Shown piece after piece: positions 35,822 through 47,112 of a DNA stretch of 64,000 nt. The stretch covers positions 124,001-188,000 of the forward strand of contig JARVKI010000009.1 in assembly GCA_036674765.1 (NCBI GenBank), given 5' to 3'. The translations under genes and the position numbers were made by a program. A model generated the notes under the pieces. That model was not told the DNA's origin, did no database searches, and was given only the letters and a program-made list of their open reading frames with translations. Source of the stretch: Seiridium cupressi (Eukaryota; Ascomycota; Sordariomycetes; Amphisphaeriales; Sporocadaceae). Each line of letters begins with the position of its first letter. Position 1 is the first letter of the stretch.

Positions 35822-37034
35822 TTACAATTTGTATATTATCTTGTATCCGGACACCTTGCCGTTCCGATACTCCTGAAAACCATCTCGAATTGAGCCCAAA
35901 CCCTGCTTTTCCGACGGCACACTTGGCTTCACGCGGCCATCTAGCAACCATTCGGGTAACTCCTCGAAAAACTGGGCACATAGCTCATGGTCTGCTTCAT
36001 CAGGCTATGCGGTGTCAGCAAATTGGAATACCTGTTTGCCGACTGATGAAACTTACAGGCCAGTAAAACTCCCCGTAACGATGTTCCTTCAGGAAAGCTG
36101 TCCAAACCAGCACATCTGTGACCTTGGTTCGTGAAGTGACATTCTCAGTGTTCGCTTTTCCAGGCCTGACTGTGCATAGGGTACCGCCGGGTTCGGCAAT
36201 GGCCTCTGATGCACTGGTGGACGAGTCCTTGGTGCCGATGGTGTCGAACACGTATTTCAGATCTGGTGCTACTTTCTTGATATTGGCTACCACTTCCCAG
36301 TCATGGTAATCAAACACATGTTGAGCGCCAAACGACTTCAGAGCATCAGCGTGCTTTGGACTGCACGTTGTGATCACCCGTAAGCCGCAGAGTGCAGCAA
36401 GCTGAATGGCAAACCGTCCTACACTCGAGCTGCCACTCCATACCAAAACTGTAGTTTCAGAGTCGGGGTGGTGATTAATAGCGAGGCATTTCTTAGAGAA
36501 CAAAGCGAGCCACGCAGTGCACGCGGCCAAGGGGACCGTTGTAGCTTCTGGGAGGGCAACGCCATCGGGGACTTTGAAGCTCATTTTCTCATCAGCAAGA
36601 GTATACTCCCCGAATGCACCTACTCCCTTCGACTCGCCTTGACAATAAACAAGATTCAACGTTAGTTCTCGCAAAGTTTGACGAGACCTGTTGGTGAGAA
36701 TTACTCACCACCCCAGACAAGCCCAGCAACTGTGTCGCCTTTCTTCAATTTGGTCACATTGGAGCCAACAGCCTCAACTGTTCCCGTGAAATCACAACCT
36801 AAAACGGCACCATCGCTAGCAACCCCAGTATCGAAAGATTGCACTTTGATTGGGTCAGTGTCACCGAACGGAAAACCGCAGCGCAGGTGACCACTTACCA
36901 TCTGTCGGATTCTGAGCTGCGTAGATGACTTTGACCACGGCTTGATTTGGGGCAGGACTTGGCACATCGATAGTGTGCTTGGTCAACGTATGATGGCCAT
37001 CGCCACCACGGACAACCAAAGCTGTGGCTTTCAT
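35822..37034 (-). CDS. MDR-family oxidoreductase (zinc-independent, trans-enoyl-reductase-like)
   Basis: Medium-chain dehydrogenase/reductase related to fungal ToxD-like and polyketide enoyl reductases; NAD(P)H-dependent reduction of an activated C=C bond is the likely chemistry. Four exons: 36899-37034, 36709-36843, 36057-36637 and 35822-36004, 344 aa. The start MKATALVVRGG is at 37034. The first domain has NPTDVQSFD and GAVLGCDFTGTVEAVG; the nucleotide-binding domain has VLVWSGSSSVGRFAIQLA (about 36400-36450) and a central FDTIGT. The last exon ends GKVSGYKIIYKL, the usual C-terminus of this group. No cysteine cluster for structural zinc is seen. Introns of 52-71 nt carry GTAAGT or GTGAGT donors. 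It faces a dienelactone hydrolase-family gene across a 584-bp divergent promoter. No polyketide synthase is nearby, so a biosynthetic role is unsupported. Confidence 0.86.
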
Positions 37035-37618
37035 CTTGTTTGCTTGGAGGAGCTTACTTGAGTACAAGCGACGATGCGAATTGTCGGGATGACGGAGTCA
37101 CAGACCTTGGATATTTATCAATCGAAATGAGGAGATGGAACGTCAAATGATGTCATTGTCTGTAACCGCCGAAGAGGCTAAATGAGGCAGACTGGTCGCC
37201 ATCACCACTAGAGCTTTTGATTGATCAATTATACGGTACTAGGTTACAGCTCTATTCTGCATATAGACAGTAAAAGGTAAAAAATTAAGGCATAGACGAC
37301 GTTCGGCGTCCGAGCGCGAAGTTAAAAACAGGCCAGGGCTACTAATGCATACAGTAAGGTGTGATGGGCAAATTCTTGGTATATTACACTGAAATAAAGA
37401 AGCCCGCATGGATATAAAGGATGCATTGCCGAGTGTGTGTGTGACGGCTCATAGATATCCAAGCAATCCTTTACGAAGCTGCGCGATATCGCACGATTTT
37501 AAGCGGCGTCGCTTACCTAAGAGCCACTCGAGCCCCGCATACGTTATACATTGGGAATTAACTAGCGTTCCGGATCTTGTCTGGCACAGATGTTCATTGA
37601 TTATCACGGACAGTCACA
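37035..37618. promoter_or_regulatory. Shared divergent promoter of MDR and hydrolase genes
   Basis: 584 bp between opposed start codons. It includes CGGcgtCCG at 37304-37312, a spaced inverted pair like binding sites of fungal Zn2Cys6 regulators, a perfect 10-bp palindrome ATTGATCAAT at 37220-37229, and TATAAA near 37411 on the hydrolase side. Function is inferred from position only. Confidence 0.45.
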
Positions 37619-38752
37619 ATGCTGATCAAGGAGAGCCACGCTGACGTGCAGACGACGGTGGATGGGAAAGAGACCTCGATGAGTATGTCCCGACGACTAT
37701 TTGACCCGTCATCTTCGACTTGGCTAATTACTGCTAGGGATCTTTCTCTTCCACCCCACCATCCCCCAATATCCAGATGCGTACGTTGAGCAGTCCAACT
37801 TTCTGAAGGCAGCTATTGATTAGAAAACAGGCGATTTCCCGGCGTTGCACTATTCAGCGAAATCTACCAAGGTAATGACGCCATCCTATATAAGCTTGAC
37901 TTCCTCAGCGAAGGTCACTAACTGTTGACCAGTGACTGGGCCGGTTGCCAGATTTGCTCGTCATATAGCGGGACAAGGCTACATTGTTGCTGCGCCGTCT
38001 TCGTACCATGACTTCACGGGCCCGGAAGCACTTGCATACGATGTGCCTGGAACGGACCAGGGCAACGAGTGGAAAGTGAAGAAGGCAAGCAGAATACAGA
38101 CGTGCCAAGCCTCCGAGCGTGTTCTAATTCCCACGATCCAGACACTTCAATCCTACGATGAAGACTCGTACAAGACAGTGGACTATCTCCTCAGCCTTCC
38201 CACATGCAGTGGCCGGATTGGTGTGACGGGCATGTGCTTGGGCGGCCATCTGGCTCTTCGGGCAGCGGTACAGTTCCCCTTACCCACCACTCAGGGCCCG
38301 ACCTTGATTAACAACCCAAACCGTAGCTCGACCCCAGAGTAAGCGGTTGCGTCGCCTATTTCGCGACGGATGTGCATAGTCGAACATTAGGTCCCTACGA
38401 GAGTGCCAACACATCGGCAACGGCGCCCGAGAATAGCAACCACACCATCGACAAGTTCTCCGAAGTGAAGGGCGAGGTCGCCATGATATTTGGCATCAAG
38501 GACACACATGTTCCCGATGCTGGCCGGGACTTGATCCGACAGAAGCTGCGGGACGCGGGTGTGGTGTTTAGTTTCTACGAATTCGCTTGGGCGCAGCACG
38601 CTTTCATCCGGGATGAGCTCAGCAAGGGTCGATATGATCCAGCCATCACGAAGGTGTGCTTCGAAGTCTTGTTGGAGCTGTTTGGACGTACGTTGAAGAC
38701 TGACTTGGGCCCCAAGGATGGGAAGCCGGAGAAGATTGAACATGTTTGCTAG
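37619..38752 (+). CDS. Dienelactone hydrolase-family protein
   Basis: Alpha/beta hydrolase of the carboxymethylenebutenolidase type, which opens lactone rings in aromatic catabolism. Exons: 37619-37682, 37738-37780, 37831-37871, 37933-38267 (probably split, see below) and 38327-38752; 302 aa as joined. Catalytic residues are visible: nucleophile Cys in GMCLGGH (about 38230), Asp in KDTHVPDAG (about 38500) and His in WAQHAF (about 38595). The joined sequence RAALDPRVSGCVAYFATDVHS spans the last GT-AG intron. Within exon 4, 38085-38141 looks like a 57-nt GC-AG intron (AAG|GCAAGC, TTCTAATTC branch, CCAG end); its removal leaves KKTLQSYDEDS, the usual family sequence, and a 283-aa protein. Two of the introns interrupt very small exons (43 and 41 nt). 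Substrate is unknown. Confidence 0.85.
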
Positions 38753-39837
38753 AGTAGGTAAGTCCTGGAGTAGACTCGGAGGCTTTTAATCCACTTGTTT
38801 TGAGCCACCACCAAATATCAGTGACTATCGCCAAAAATTTAAATTTGGGTAATTCCATTTATATGGGAGCATCACGTCGAACGCACAACTCGAGCACAGA
38901 AGACCATGTGGGACATTGCCCTGGAACTCTGATTTCTGAGATGGGTCGACACCTCATTATGATGAAGCTGTCCCATCGACTCTTGTCAGGTTAAGAAACC
39001 TGCGACTGTTGGCTGGGCTACCAGACTGTAGATTTGGGTGACATGGCGCGCCACCATTCCTGTGGAGATTATAGACTACTGGAGTCTGTTCCCCCAATGT
39101 TAGCGTCCCGTGTGGCGATAGCCGTTGAGGACTCTGGCTGACCTCACCCAGGTTTTTCCCCATCACAACTATGCGTAACATCAACAGCACCCATTCTAGT
39201 AATCTGGAGAGAGACAACGACGACTAGTACCTGACCTAAAATTATCAGATATGAGGATTATCCAAAGACTGGCTGCCACCTCAGCAGGAGTATACGATTT
39301 ATTAGATATCCAATTGACTTGAGCTTAACACTTGATTTGGTTTCGATGCAAGCGACCAAGTGCCGAAATGCTCGATTCTGTTCTGTTGCAGTTTGTTTGA
39401 AAATGTTCTCCATGCAAATGCTCAAGGCTTGAGAAGGGAGTGGTGCTGACTGGGACAACGGGGGCTTCCAGTGACTGATATGACGTGTAATAACTAGGTA
39501 CAGGCTATAGCAATGACTCGCAATTGGAATAAGATGGATTAAGATAGAGATGGTCAAAGTAAGCTTATTCTATATTGTTCCATACCTACATAGTCACTGG
39601 GCCTGCTGAAAACTGAGATTTCATTTTTGTTCCATTTATTACCCCCAGTGTCGTCAAGTGCCAGGATCTACAGGGTTACCGTGGGGATTCCATTCCTAGC
39701 AAGGCAAAATTGAATAATGGTGGGGCTGGAGAAAATCCCCACTTTTTGCCTCAAGACGTCACCGACTGGTAAAGCAGTTGGCGGGGTCATTGGTGTCGTT
39801 TGGAATCGTTCAAAATATGTACCACGAGAATTGATAT

Positions 39838-39845
39838 TTCAGGAA
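39838..39845. promoter_or_regulatory. Minor heat-shock element
   Basis: TTCagGAA, two inverted units, with an additional GAA at 39828-39830 upstream. Weaker than the site at 39996. Confidence 0.5.
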
Positions 39846-39995
39846 ATAAAAAATAAATCGTAGAGTACTCGCAAAGAAAATAAAATTATAGAAACAAATA
39901 GAAACTACTAGCTGAATCTGGTAATTTTTAGAACGCAAAAGGCATTGTTAGGCACCCAAAGATGCCCACGGAAGGTGCGAGCTACAAGGTACAAA

Positions 39996-40008
39996 TTCCA
40001 GAAGCTTC
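39996..40008. promoter_or_regulatory. Heat-shock element upstream of HSP70
   Basis: TTCcaGAAgcTTC, three perfectly spaced inverted nGAAn units about 300 bp before the HSP70 start codon, with a further gapped TTC/GAA pair at 40010-40020. This matches the Hsf1 binding consensus. Confidence 0.8.
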
Positions 40009-40304
40009 CTTCCTCCAGAAGTTTATGGTGGGGTTGAGGCCGCATTTCGATAGAAATAGTTCAGCTTGACATCTGCCTCAACCATTCTCTTTCTTCCATC
40101 ATTCACAACAACTCATCTCTCTTCTACACAACTTGACAACTGTCCTCCTGTCATAAGGACTTTTTCTCAGGCGAACCACTGCACTTTTCCCTCAGTACCC
40201 CGCATTTTTCGCAACCGTTTGCGCACCCTTCTTGCGCCTCTATCCCCTCTATACCAACCGTATACTCTTCTTCACATCACACAACACCACAAATCATCGT
40301 CACC

Positions 40305-42395
40305 ATGGTTGCCGCGGTAGGGATAGACTTGGGCACCACGTATTCCTGCGTCGGCGTGTTTCGTGATGATCGCATTGAGATCATTGCCAATGGTGAGTAA
40401 TTCCGAGTCCTTGGGATTTTTCCCGATTTTTCTCGAGTTGTTTTGCTAACTTTTGCCTCAGACCAGGGTAACCGCACCACACCGTCATTCGTGGCCTTCA
40501 CGGACACCGAGCGATTGATCGGAGATGCCGCCAAGAACCAGGTCGCTATGAACCCGGCCAACACAGTCTTCGACGCCAAGCGTCTGATCGGCCGCAAGTT
40601 CAGCGACCAGGAGGTTCAGGCTGATATGAAGCACTTTCCCTTCAAGGTTATCGACAAGGGTGGCAAGCCCGTTGTCGAGGTTGAGTACAAGGGCGAGAAC
40701 AAGAACTTCACGCCCGAGGAGATCTCGTCGATGATCTTGATCAAGATGCGTGAGACTGCTGAGTCTTACCTGGGTGGCACAGTTAACAACGCTGTCATCA
40801 CTGTCCCGGCCTACTTCAACGACTCGCAACGTCAGGCCACCAAGGACGCCGGTCTCATCTCGGGCCTGAACGTTCTCCGTATCATCAACGAGCCCACCGC
40901 TGCTGCCATCGCCTACGGTCTCGACAAGAAGGCTGAGGGTGAGCGCAACGTTCTCATTTTCGATCTGGGTGGTGGTACTTTCGATGTTTCGCTCTTGACC
41001 ATCGAGGAGGGTATCTTCGAGGTCAAGTCCACCGCCGGTGACACTCACTTGGGTGGTGAGGACTTCGACAACCGCCTCGTTAACCACTTCGTTAATGAAT
41101 TCAAAAGAAAACACAAGAAAGAGTTCGTACATCTCCAGGTCCCTTTGAACTTATTAAGATCTATTTTTGAGAGTAATTGCTAACTTTGATGTAGTTTGTC
41201 TTCCAACGCTCGTGCCCTTCGACGTCTCCGCACTGCTTGCGAGCGTGCCAAGCGAACTCTTTCCTCGTCCGCTCAGACCTCGATTGAGATCGACTCTCTC
41301 TTCGAGGGTATCGACTTCTACACCTCTATCACCCGTGCTCGTTTCGAAGAGCTCTGCCAGGACCTCTTCCGCTCGACTCTTCAGCCTGTCGACCGTGTCT
41401 TGGCTGACGCCAAGATCGACAAGTCCCAGGTCCACGAGATCGTCTTGGTTGGAGGTTCCACCCGTATCCCCCGTGTCCAGAAGCTCATTACCGACTACTT
41501 CAACGGCAAGGAGCCCAACAAGTCCATCAACCCCGATGAGGCTGTCGCCTACGGTGCTGCTGTCCAGGCTGCCATCCTCAGTGGTGACACCAGCAACAAG
41601 TCCACCAACGAGATCCTGCTTCTCGACGTCGCGCCCCTTTCCCTCGGTATCGAGACTGCTGGTGGTATGATGACCAAGCTCATTCCCCGCAACACCACCA
41701 TCCCCACCAAGAAGTCCGAGGTCTTCTCTACCTTCTCCGACAACCAGCCCGGTGTGCTCATCCAGGTTTACGAGGGTGAGCGCCAGCGCACCAAGGACAA
41801 CAACCTGCTCGGCAAGTTCGAGCTTACTGGTATCCCTCCCGCCCCCCGTGGTGTTCCCCAGATCGAGGTTACCTTCGATCTTGACGCCAACGGTATCATG
41901 AACGTCTCCGCTGTCGAGAAGGGTACTGGCAAGTCCAACAAGATTGTCATCACCAACGACAAGGGTCGTCTGTCTAAGGAGGAGATTGAGCGCATGCTCA
42001 GCGAGGCTGAGAAGTATAAGGAGGAGGATGAGGCTGAGGGTCGCCGTGTCTCTGCCAAGAACGGCCTCGAGTCGTACGCCTACTCCCTGCGCAACACTCT
42101 CGCCGACTCCAAGGTCGATGAGAAGCTTGAGGCTGGTGACAAGGAGACTCTCAAGGCCGAGATTGACAAGTGCGTCGCTTGGCTCGATGAGAGCCAGCAG
42201 GCCACTCGCGAGGAGTACGAGGAGCGACAGAAGGAGCTTGAGGGTATCGCCAACCCCATCATGATGAAGTTCTACGGTGCTGGCGGTGCTCCTGATGGCA
42301 TGCCTGGTGCTGCCCCCGGTGGCTTCCCTGGCGCCGGTGCTGCCCCCGGCGGTGCTGGTCACGATGATGGCCCCACCGTTGAGGAGGTCGACTAA
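40305..42395 (+). CDS. HSP70: Cytosolic heat-shock protein 70 (Ssa type)
   Basis: ATP-dependent chaperone of the cytosol. Three exons, 40305-40392, 40462-41122 and 41195-42395, 649 aa. The nucleotide-binding domain opens with [14 protein letters not shown], contains the phosphate-binding [12 protein letters not shown] (about 40965-40995) and [11 protein letters not shown] (about 41450). The C-terminus has Gly/Ala/Pro repeats and ends GPTVEEVD, the EEVD tail that binds TPR co-chaperones and marks the cytosolic form. The second intron uses a GTTCGT donor after GA, giving [13 protein letters not shown]; the nearby GTACAT would break the frame. Codon use is strongly biased to C-ending codons, unlike neighbouring genes, as expected for high expression. 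Heat-shock elements lie about 300 bp upstream. Confidence 0.96.
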
Positions 42396-42870
42396 AAGCT
42401 TCTCTATTATACCCTCTGCTTTCAGTTACGGCGTTCCCCTGGGTGTTTCGACACATGAATGGAAATGGCATATGGCTTAGAGTTTTTCACGTAATGACGA
42501 TACAGGACAAAAAGTTGCGGTTAATGATGCATGGATGTATTTTAGATGAGGATCATCCGACGATCAATGAATAATAGTTCTTAAAAGAAATTCTTGACTT
42601 CTTCGTGACTGTGACTGCCATAAATACTCATGACTGACACGGTTCTCATCGCAGAGATGTATCGGCAAGCGACTATTATCCACAAAAACACGCCGTGAAT
42701 GTCTTCAATGTTGGGATTATGGCGTTGGTTTCAATGGACTCTGGTCGTTAATGTATATGCTTGCTTTGGCGGCTCATGGTAGCAGAGACGCTAGAGATGT
42801 ACGATATCGAGTTCAGAGTGATGATGTCTTTTTCGTGATTTATGTACATGAAGCTCTCGTTTAGCATCAA
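42396..42870. other. Convergent 3' flanks of HSP70 and EMI1
   Basis: About 475 bp, nothing but expected 3' UTR sequence. Confidence 0.6.
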
Positions 42871-43677
42871 CTACTTTTCTCCTTTTGCCAGCGTTTCTTG
42901 CACTGCTCTTCTATTCCGGATCTCTAATGCCCACCACTCGTCATCACTCATGTTTGGCGGATCGTACCGTTCCCTAAAAGCCGTACCCGGTTCCACCTTT
43001 TGCTCGCGACTCTCCCAGATGTCCGTACTGTTCGGCCTGCCGGGTCCATACTTTTGCAGTTCCTTCTTCCTATAGTGCTCCCTGATAGCCTCCTCTTTCA
43101 CCTTGCCCGACATGGCCCTCGTCCGCATGCAGAAAAACAGGTCCTCCCAGTGATCTGAACACGACTTAACGGCCCCCTCGCGGTATACGGCGTTCCACTG
43201 CCCGCCCGGCGACTGGCAGTAGAAGGCGGCGTCTAGTGCGTTGCGGCAGGACATGGTGGTCGGCAGGAGCGACTCAGAGATCGGGTCGAGTTGATCTGGG
43301 TGCTGCGGCAGCGGCGCGGCGGGCTCTGCCGCTTTGTTAGTAAACACGCCCGATGAGGTAGGTTCGGTGTCGGACTGTGCTGCGGGCCCCCAGAGGGAGC
43401 GCCACGGTGATTCCGTTGCTGGTTTCGGCTGCTCGACCGAGGCGGAGGATGTGGTGGGCTTCGAAGGTTTGGGAGAGGACGGCCGCGGCGCTCGTTCTTC
43501 TGAAGGCTGGCTGCCAAACTCGGCTTGGATTTGGGCCATGAATTTGGCAATCTCAGGGTCGCCATATGCCGGCTCGGGTGGCGACGATGCTGGCGTAGCA
43601 TTTGCTGCTTGTGCTGAATTACTTCCCTCCTCATTCGTACCCTTGGACGCCGCCGATGATGCCCATAGCCAACCCAT
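42871..43677 (-). CDS. EMI1: Emi1-like (DUF3128) twin CX9C protein
   Basis: 268 codons. The C-terminal part carries two CX9C pairs, CRNALDAAFYC and CSDHWEDLFFC (about 43110-43260), separated by 20 or so residues, as in twin-CX9C proteins imported into the mitochondrial intermembrane space. The family member in budding yeast, Emi1, is tied to early meiotic induction and mitochondrial function. The first ~150 residues are Ala/Pro/Ser-rich and disordered apart from a short helix (DPEIAKFMAQIQAEF). The frame runs upstream to 43770, but the ATG at 43677 (MGWLWASS) has a good context and begins like a processed fungal homologue. Divergent from YME2 with 643 bp between starts. Confidence 0.85.
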   Translation of the reverse strand: MGWLWASSAASKGTNEEGSNSAQAANATPASSPPEPAYGDPEIAKFMAQIQAEFGSQPSEERAPRPSSPKPSKPTTSSASVEQPKPATESPWRSLWGPAAQSDTEPTSSGVFTNKAAEPAAPLPQHPDQLDPISESLLPTTMSCRNALDAAFYCQSPGGQWNAVYREGAVKSCSDHWEDLFFCMRTRAMSGKVKEEAIREHYRKKELQKYGPGRPNSTDIWESREQKVEPGTAFRERYDPPNMSDDEWWALEIRNRRAVQETLAKGEK

Positions 43678-44320
43678 TGTGCCGATATTCGAGAAAATGT
43701 GAAGAGAAGAGATCAAAATGTCGTCGCAGGACAAGTTTTTGAGAAAGAATAATGGTACGTGATGGTCCAATTGACCTCTTGCACGACCAAGGAGAACCAG
43801 ACGAGGGGTAAGTGCTGATCAGAAGCAACTTCCCCAAGTCTCGTGATATGCGGCGATGCGCTGAGAAGTTGCCGAGCCAATGGCAGTGAGGATTCTGCAG
43901 CACTTGCAGATTATGGGATGACTGGGGCAATGCGATCGGGTGGTGTCAGGCCGTATAGAAGTAATGTACAGGTCGTAGTAATACAAGGCCCAGTTTGACT
44001 CCTCGCTGGTGATCTTGAACGCTCACTAACTAATTGGTTTCCACGTTCGCGACACAGTCCAAAATCTCAACGACCTGTTGAAGATTATTGCGGCGCGAGT
44101 TGTGGCGCATTCATTGGGCACTTGTGGCACGGGTCCCTTCGCTACAGTGCCTTGAATTGGATCTCTACCTTGAGCGCGGTGACAGCCGATGACCTCATAC
44201 CGGAATTGGAATTCGGAGCTAAAAAGTAACCAAGGCCTGCAAGCTCAGCTTAGGTACATCCAAAGCTCAGCGCGTCTTGTCTGACAGTAGAATCATGGGC
44301 TCTTGTTCGCAGCGCCTGCA
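43678..44320. promoter_or_regulatory. Shared divergent promoter of EMI1 and YME2
   Basis: 643 bp between opposed start codons of two mitochondrial protein genes. It contains a nine-codon uORF (44295-44324) that overlaps the YME2 start. No specific factor site identified. Confidence 0.5.
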
Positions 44321-44324
44321 ATGA
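44295..44324 (+). promoter_or_regulatory. uORF overlapping the YME2 start codon
   Basis: ATG followed by eight further sense codons and TGA. The TGA shares bases with the YME2 ATG in the sequence ATGA (44321-44324), in a different frame. If within the mRNA it would permit termination-reinitiation or repress YME2. The transcription start is not known. Confidence 0.5.
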
Positions 44325-47112
44325 TATCGAGACGTGTCGGCATGGGCCGCAATGGCCTGGCCGGGCTTCACAGGCACAGCATAGTGTCAGCTGGAGCTCG
44401 GATACGTCCTACGATCGTCACAAGGATCCCGCTTGCGAGATGGGAAACCACAACCACCACAACCGCTGAGGATACGACTGGCCATATAACGGCCGCCTCC
44501 AATGAGTCCATCATATGGATCGATAGTAAGTCCCGTTGCCCGTTGATTGGAGAAAGGGACCTCGTATTCTCATCGCAAATTGGTGCATTGCCCGAACAAT
44601 ATTTAAGACATATCAACACTATGGCGCCGCCATTCTTGATCTACTTCTATCGATTCGATATACTGACTAGTTTGTAGACTTGTTTCCCCTCAAGCTCACA
44701 GGTTTACTTCGAGCGCCATGGCAGAGTCCCGACAGAGACGTCACAAAGCTTTTAGAGCGTTTTCATAACTCTACACTTGGAATTATGGACCCAATCAACA
44801 TGGTCAAAAGGGCCATTCCCGACAGTTTACCGGTCAAAGTCACAGAAATCCTACCAAGACTCAAAGATGGTGGAGCATTTGTCAAGTTCTCCCACCCCTC
44901 AGAAATCGCTGCCAAGGAGATTGAGGGGACAATTTCGAAACGTCTGCAGGATAATCCCATCAGGCCATTCTTTAGTCCCTTCAGGAGCGTATCGGCTGGT
45001 CTGGTCAAAGGTATCCCATGGCTTGAGGATCTGCATAGATTTCCATATGCGCGCTTAAAGGTCGAGTTCGTACCTCCCAACCCCGATGAGGAGGCCGTCG
45101 AGCTGTCGCAAGAAGACCTCTATGTGATTTTCCGCAAGTATGGAAAAATTGCCGAGATCACTTCCCAGCCGTTCGACTCAAAGGTCCTGCCAAAATTTGC
45201 CTACGTCGACTTTGCTTTCGTCAGAGACTCCATCATGGCGCGTAACTGTCTTCATGGCTTTGTTGTTCCAACTCAGCTAGGAGGCGGCAAGACGGGGACA
45301 AAGCTTCGCATGTCCTATGAGCAGAGAGTTAAGGCACATAACATCTGGAATTGGATCCAAAACCACCCTAGAATAGTCATCCCCGTGCTGGTGGCGCTTC
45401 TGACTGGTCTGACTGTGGTCGTCTTTGACCCGATCCGATCATTCTTCGTCAAGGCGCATGTTCAACGGACATTCCGCCTGAGTAACAACAAGCTGTACAG
45501 GTGGTTGAGACGACAGACTTCGGACATTTTCGCATTCCGGCATCAGAAAGGCGAGCAAGCTGGCCTCGATGCCATTTGGAGCCATCGGAAAGACTTGATC
45601 GATCAGATCCAGAAATGGTTGATGGAAACGGCAGAAACGTTCATCGTGGTTCAAGGACCTCGAGGTTCTGGCAAGAAGGAGCTCGTTATAGAGCAAGCAC
45701 TGAAAGGCCGGAGAAATGTCTTGGTGATCGACTGCAAATCCATCGTCGAGGCTCGTGGAGAATCGGCCACCATCAAGAAGATGGCATCTGAAGTCGGCTA
45801 CCGACCCATCTTTTCGTGGGCAAATAGTATGAGCAGTATGGTCGACCTAGCTGTGCAGAGCACTACTGGAGTCAAGGCGGGATTCTCCGAGACTCTTGAG
45901 TCACAACTTCAGAAGATACTGCAAACGACCGCCGGGGCTTTGGGTGAGATTGACATCTCCGGTCGCAAAAAGGACGACGTCGATGCATCGCTGCCTGTCG
46001 ATGCATGGCTCGAGGGACATCCGGAGAGACGATCCGTCGTTGTTATCGACAACTTCCTCCACAAAAACGGGGAAGCCAATGCTATTGTTTACGACAAAGT
46101 CGCCGAATGGGCTGCAGCATTGGTACAATCCAATATTGCACATGTCATCTTCCTCACGAACGATACCTCTTACTCAAAATCTCTGTCGAAATCACTACCT
46201 GATCGAGTTTTCCGTCAAGTTTCCCTTGGCGATCTCTCGCCTGATGTGGCTAAACGATTCGTCATTAGCCACCTTCAAGGTGATGATGAACCTCTAGAGG
46301 AAATTGAAGCAGATGACGACGAGGAAAAGCCAGCACCAAAGCCGAAAAAGCACAACCTCAAGGGACTTGACGAGTGCATTGGTACACTAGGAGGGCGGTT
46401 AACAGATCTTGAATTTCTTGCACGGCGCCTGAAGGCCGGCCAGTCGCCTAAGCAGGCCGTCAGGGAGATTACAGGTGAGTACTGAATGAGAGCATCATTG
46501 TCCTTTCAGCTCGGTTGGGCGTAAAACACTAACGTGATCTGATAACTAGATCAATCGTCGTCCGAGCTGCTGAAAATGTTCTTGCTTGCCGGCAAGACGG
46601 CAGCTGATGGTACTGGAAAGGTCTGGTCCGTTGAGCAGGCATGGTACCTTGTCAAGGCGCTTGCTTCAAGCGGTAGCGAGACACTCCGTTACCACGAAGT
46701 CCTGCGATCAGACACCTTTGCTTCGTCTACAACAGTTTCAGATGGCGAAGCCGCACTTGAAGGTCTTGCAAATGCAGAGCTGATTACGGTGAAGAGCAAT
46801 AATGGCCGACCAGAAAAGATTTTACCAGGGAAACCCGTCTACCATGCCGCATTCAAACAGCTCACACAAGATCAAGTGCTCGCGGCTGCCATGGACTTGA
46901 ATGTCCTGACTGAATTGAGCAAGGTCGAGGGCAAGACGATTGAAAAAATTGAGAACGAACTCGCGCTCCTGGGCAGTCTGCCTAAACAACCGGCACAGGC
47001 CACTGGGAGAATCAACTACCTCTTGACAAAGCTAGAAAACAGTCAGAAGAAAGTGGAAGCATACGAGAAGGAGATGGCGCCGCTGAAGAAGACTCTTGCC
47101 ACGGAGTACTAG
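44321..47112 (+). CDS. YME2: Mitochondrial escape protein 2 (Yme2/Rna12)
   Basis: Inner mitochondrial membrane protein involved in mtDNA maintenance and stability. Three exons, 44321-44525, 44678-46474 and 46550-47112, 854 aa, close to the usual fungal length. The N-terminus is Arg-rich and acid-poor, a typical presequence. Then WIDNLFPLKLTG joins exons 1 and 2. An RRM-like domain lies at residues ~196-283 (LYVIFRKYGKIAEI..FAYVDFAF), followed by a single membrane span ~300-318 (IVIPVLVALLTGLTVVVF). A P-loop NTPase domain facing the intermembrane space follows (GPRGSGKKE near residue 394; VVVIDNF Walker B-like near 46035). The C-terminus is a coiled coil. Intron 1 is 152 nt, longer than most here; intron 2 is 75 nt. 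Confidence 0.92.

Larger units (their letters stand above)
38753..40304. other. Intergenic region including the HSP70 promoter and leader
   Basis: No gene recognised. The last 300 bases contain heat-shock elements and a pyrimidine/CA-rich 5' leader typical of highly expressed fungal genes. Confidence 0.6.

Noticed and set aside
35822..38752. Secondary-metabolite gene cluster around the MDR reductase
   Set aside because: No polyketide synthase, NRPS, terpene synthase, transporter or pathway regulator nearby; neighbours are a DNA polymerase and HSP70.
41127..41194. GTACAT as donor of the second HSP70 intron
   Set aside because: It would leave the wrong phase; the GTTCGT donor four bases earlier gives the conserved [13 protein letters not shown].
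41154..42362. 402-codon open frame antisense to HSP70
   Set aside because: A shadow of the strong codon bias of HSP70; the protein is a Leu/Val/Gly/Asp-rich mirror with no domain.
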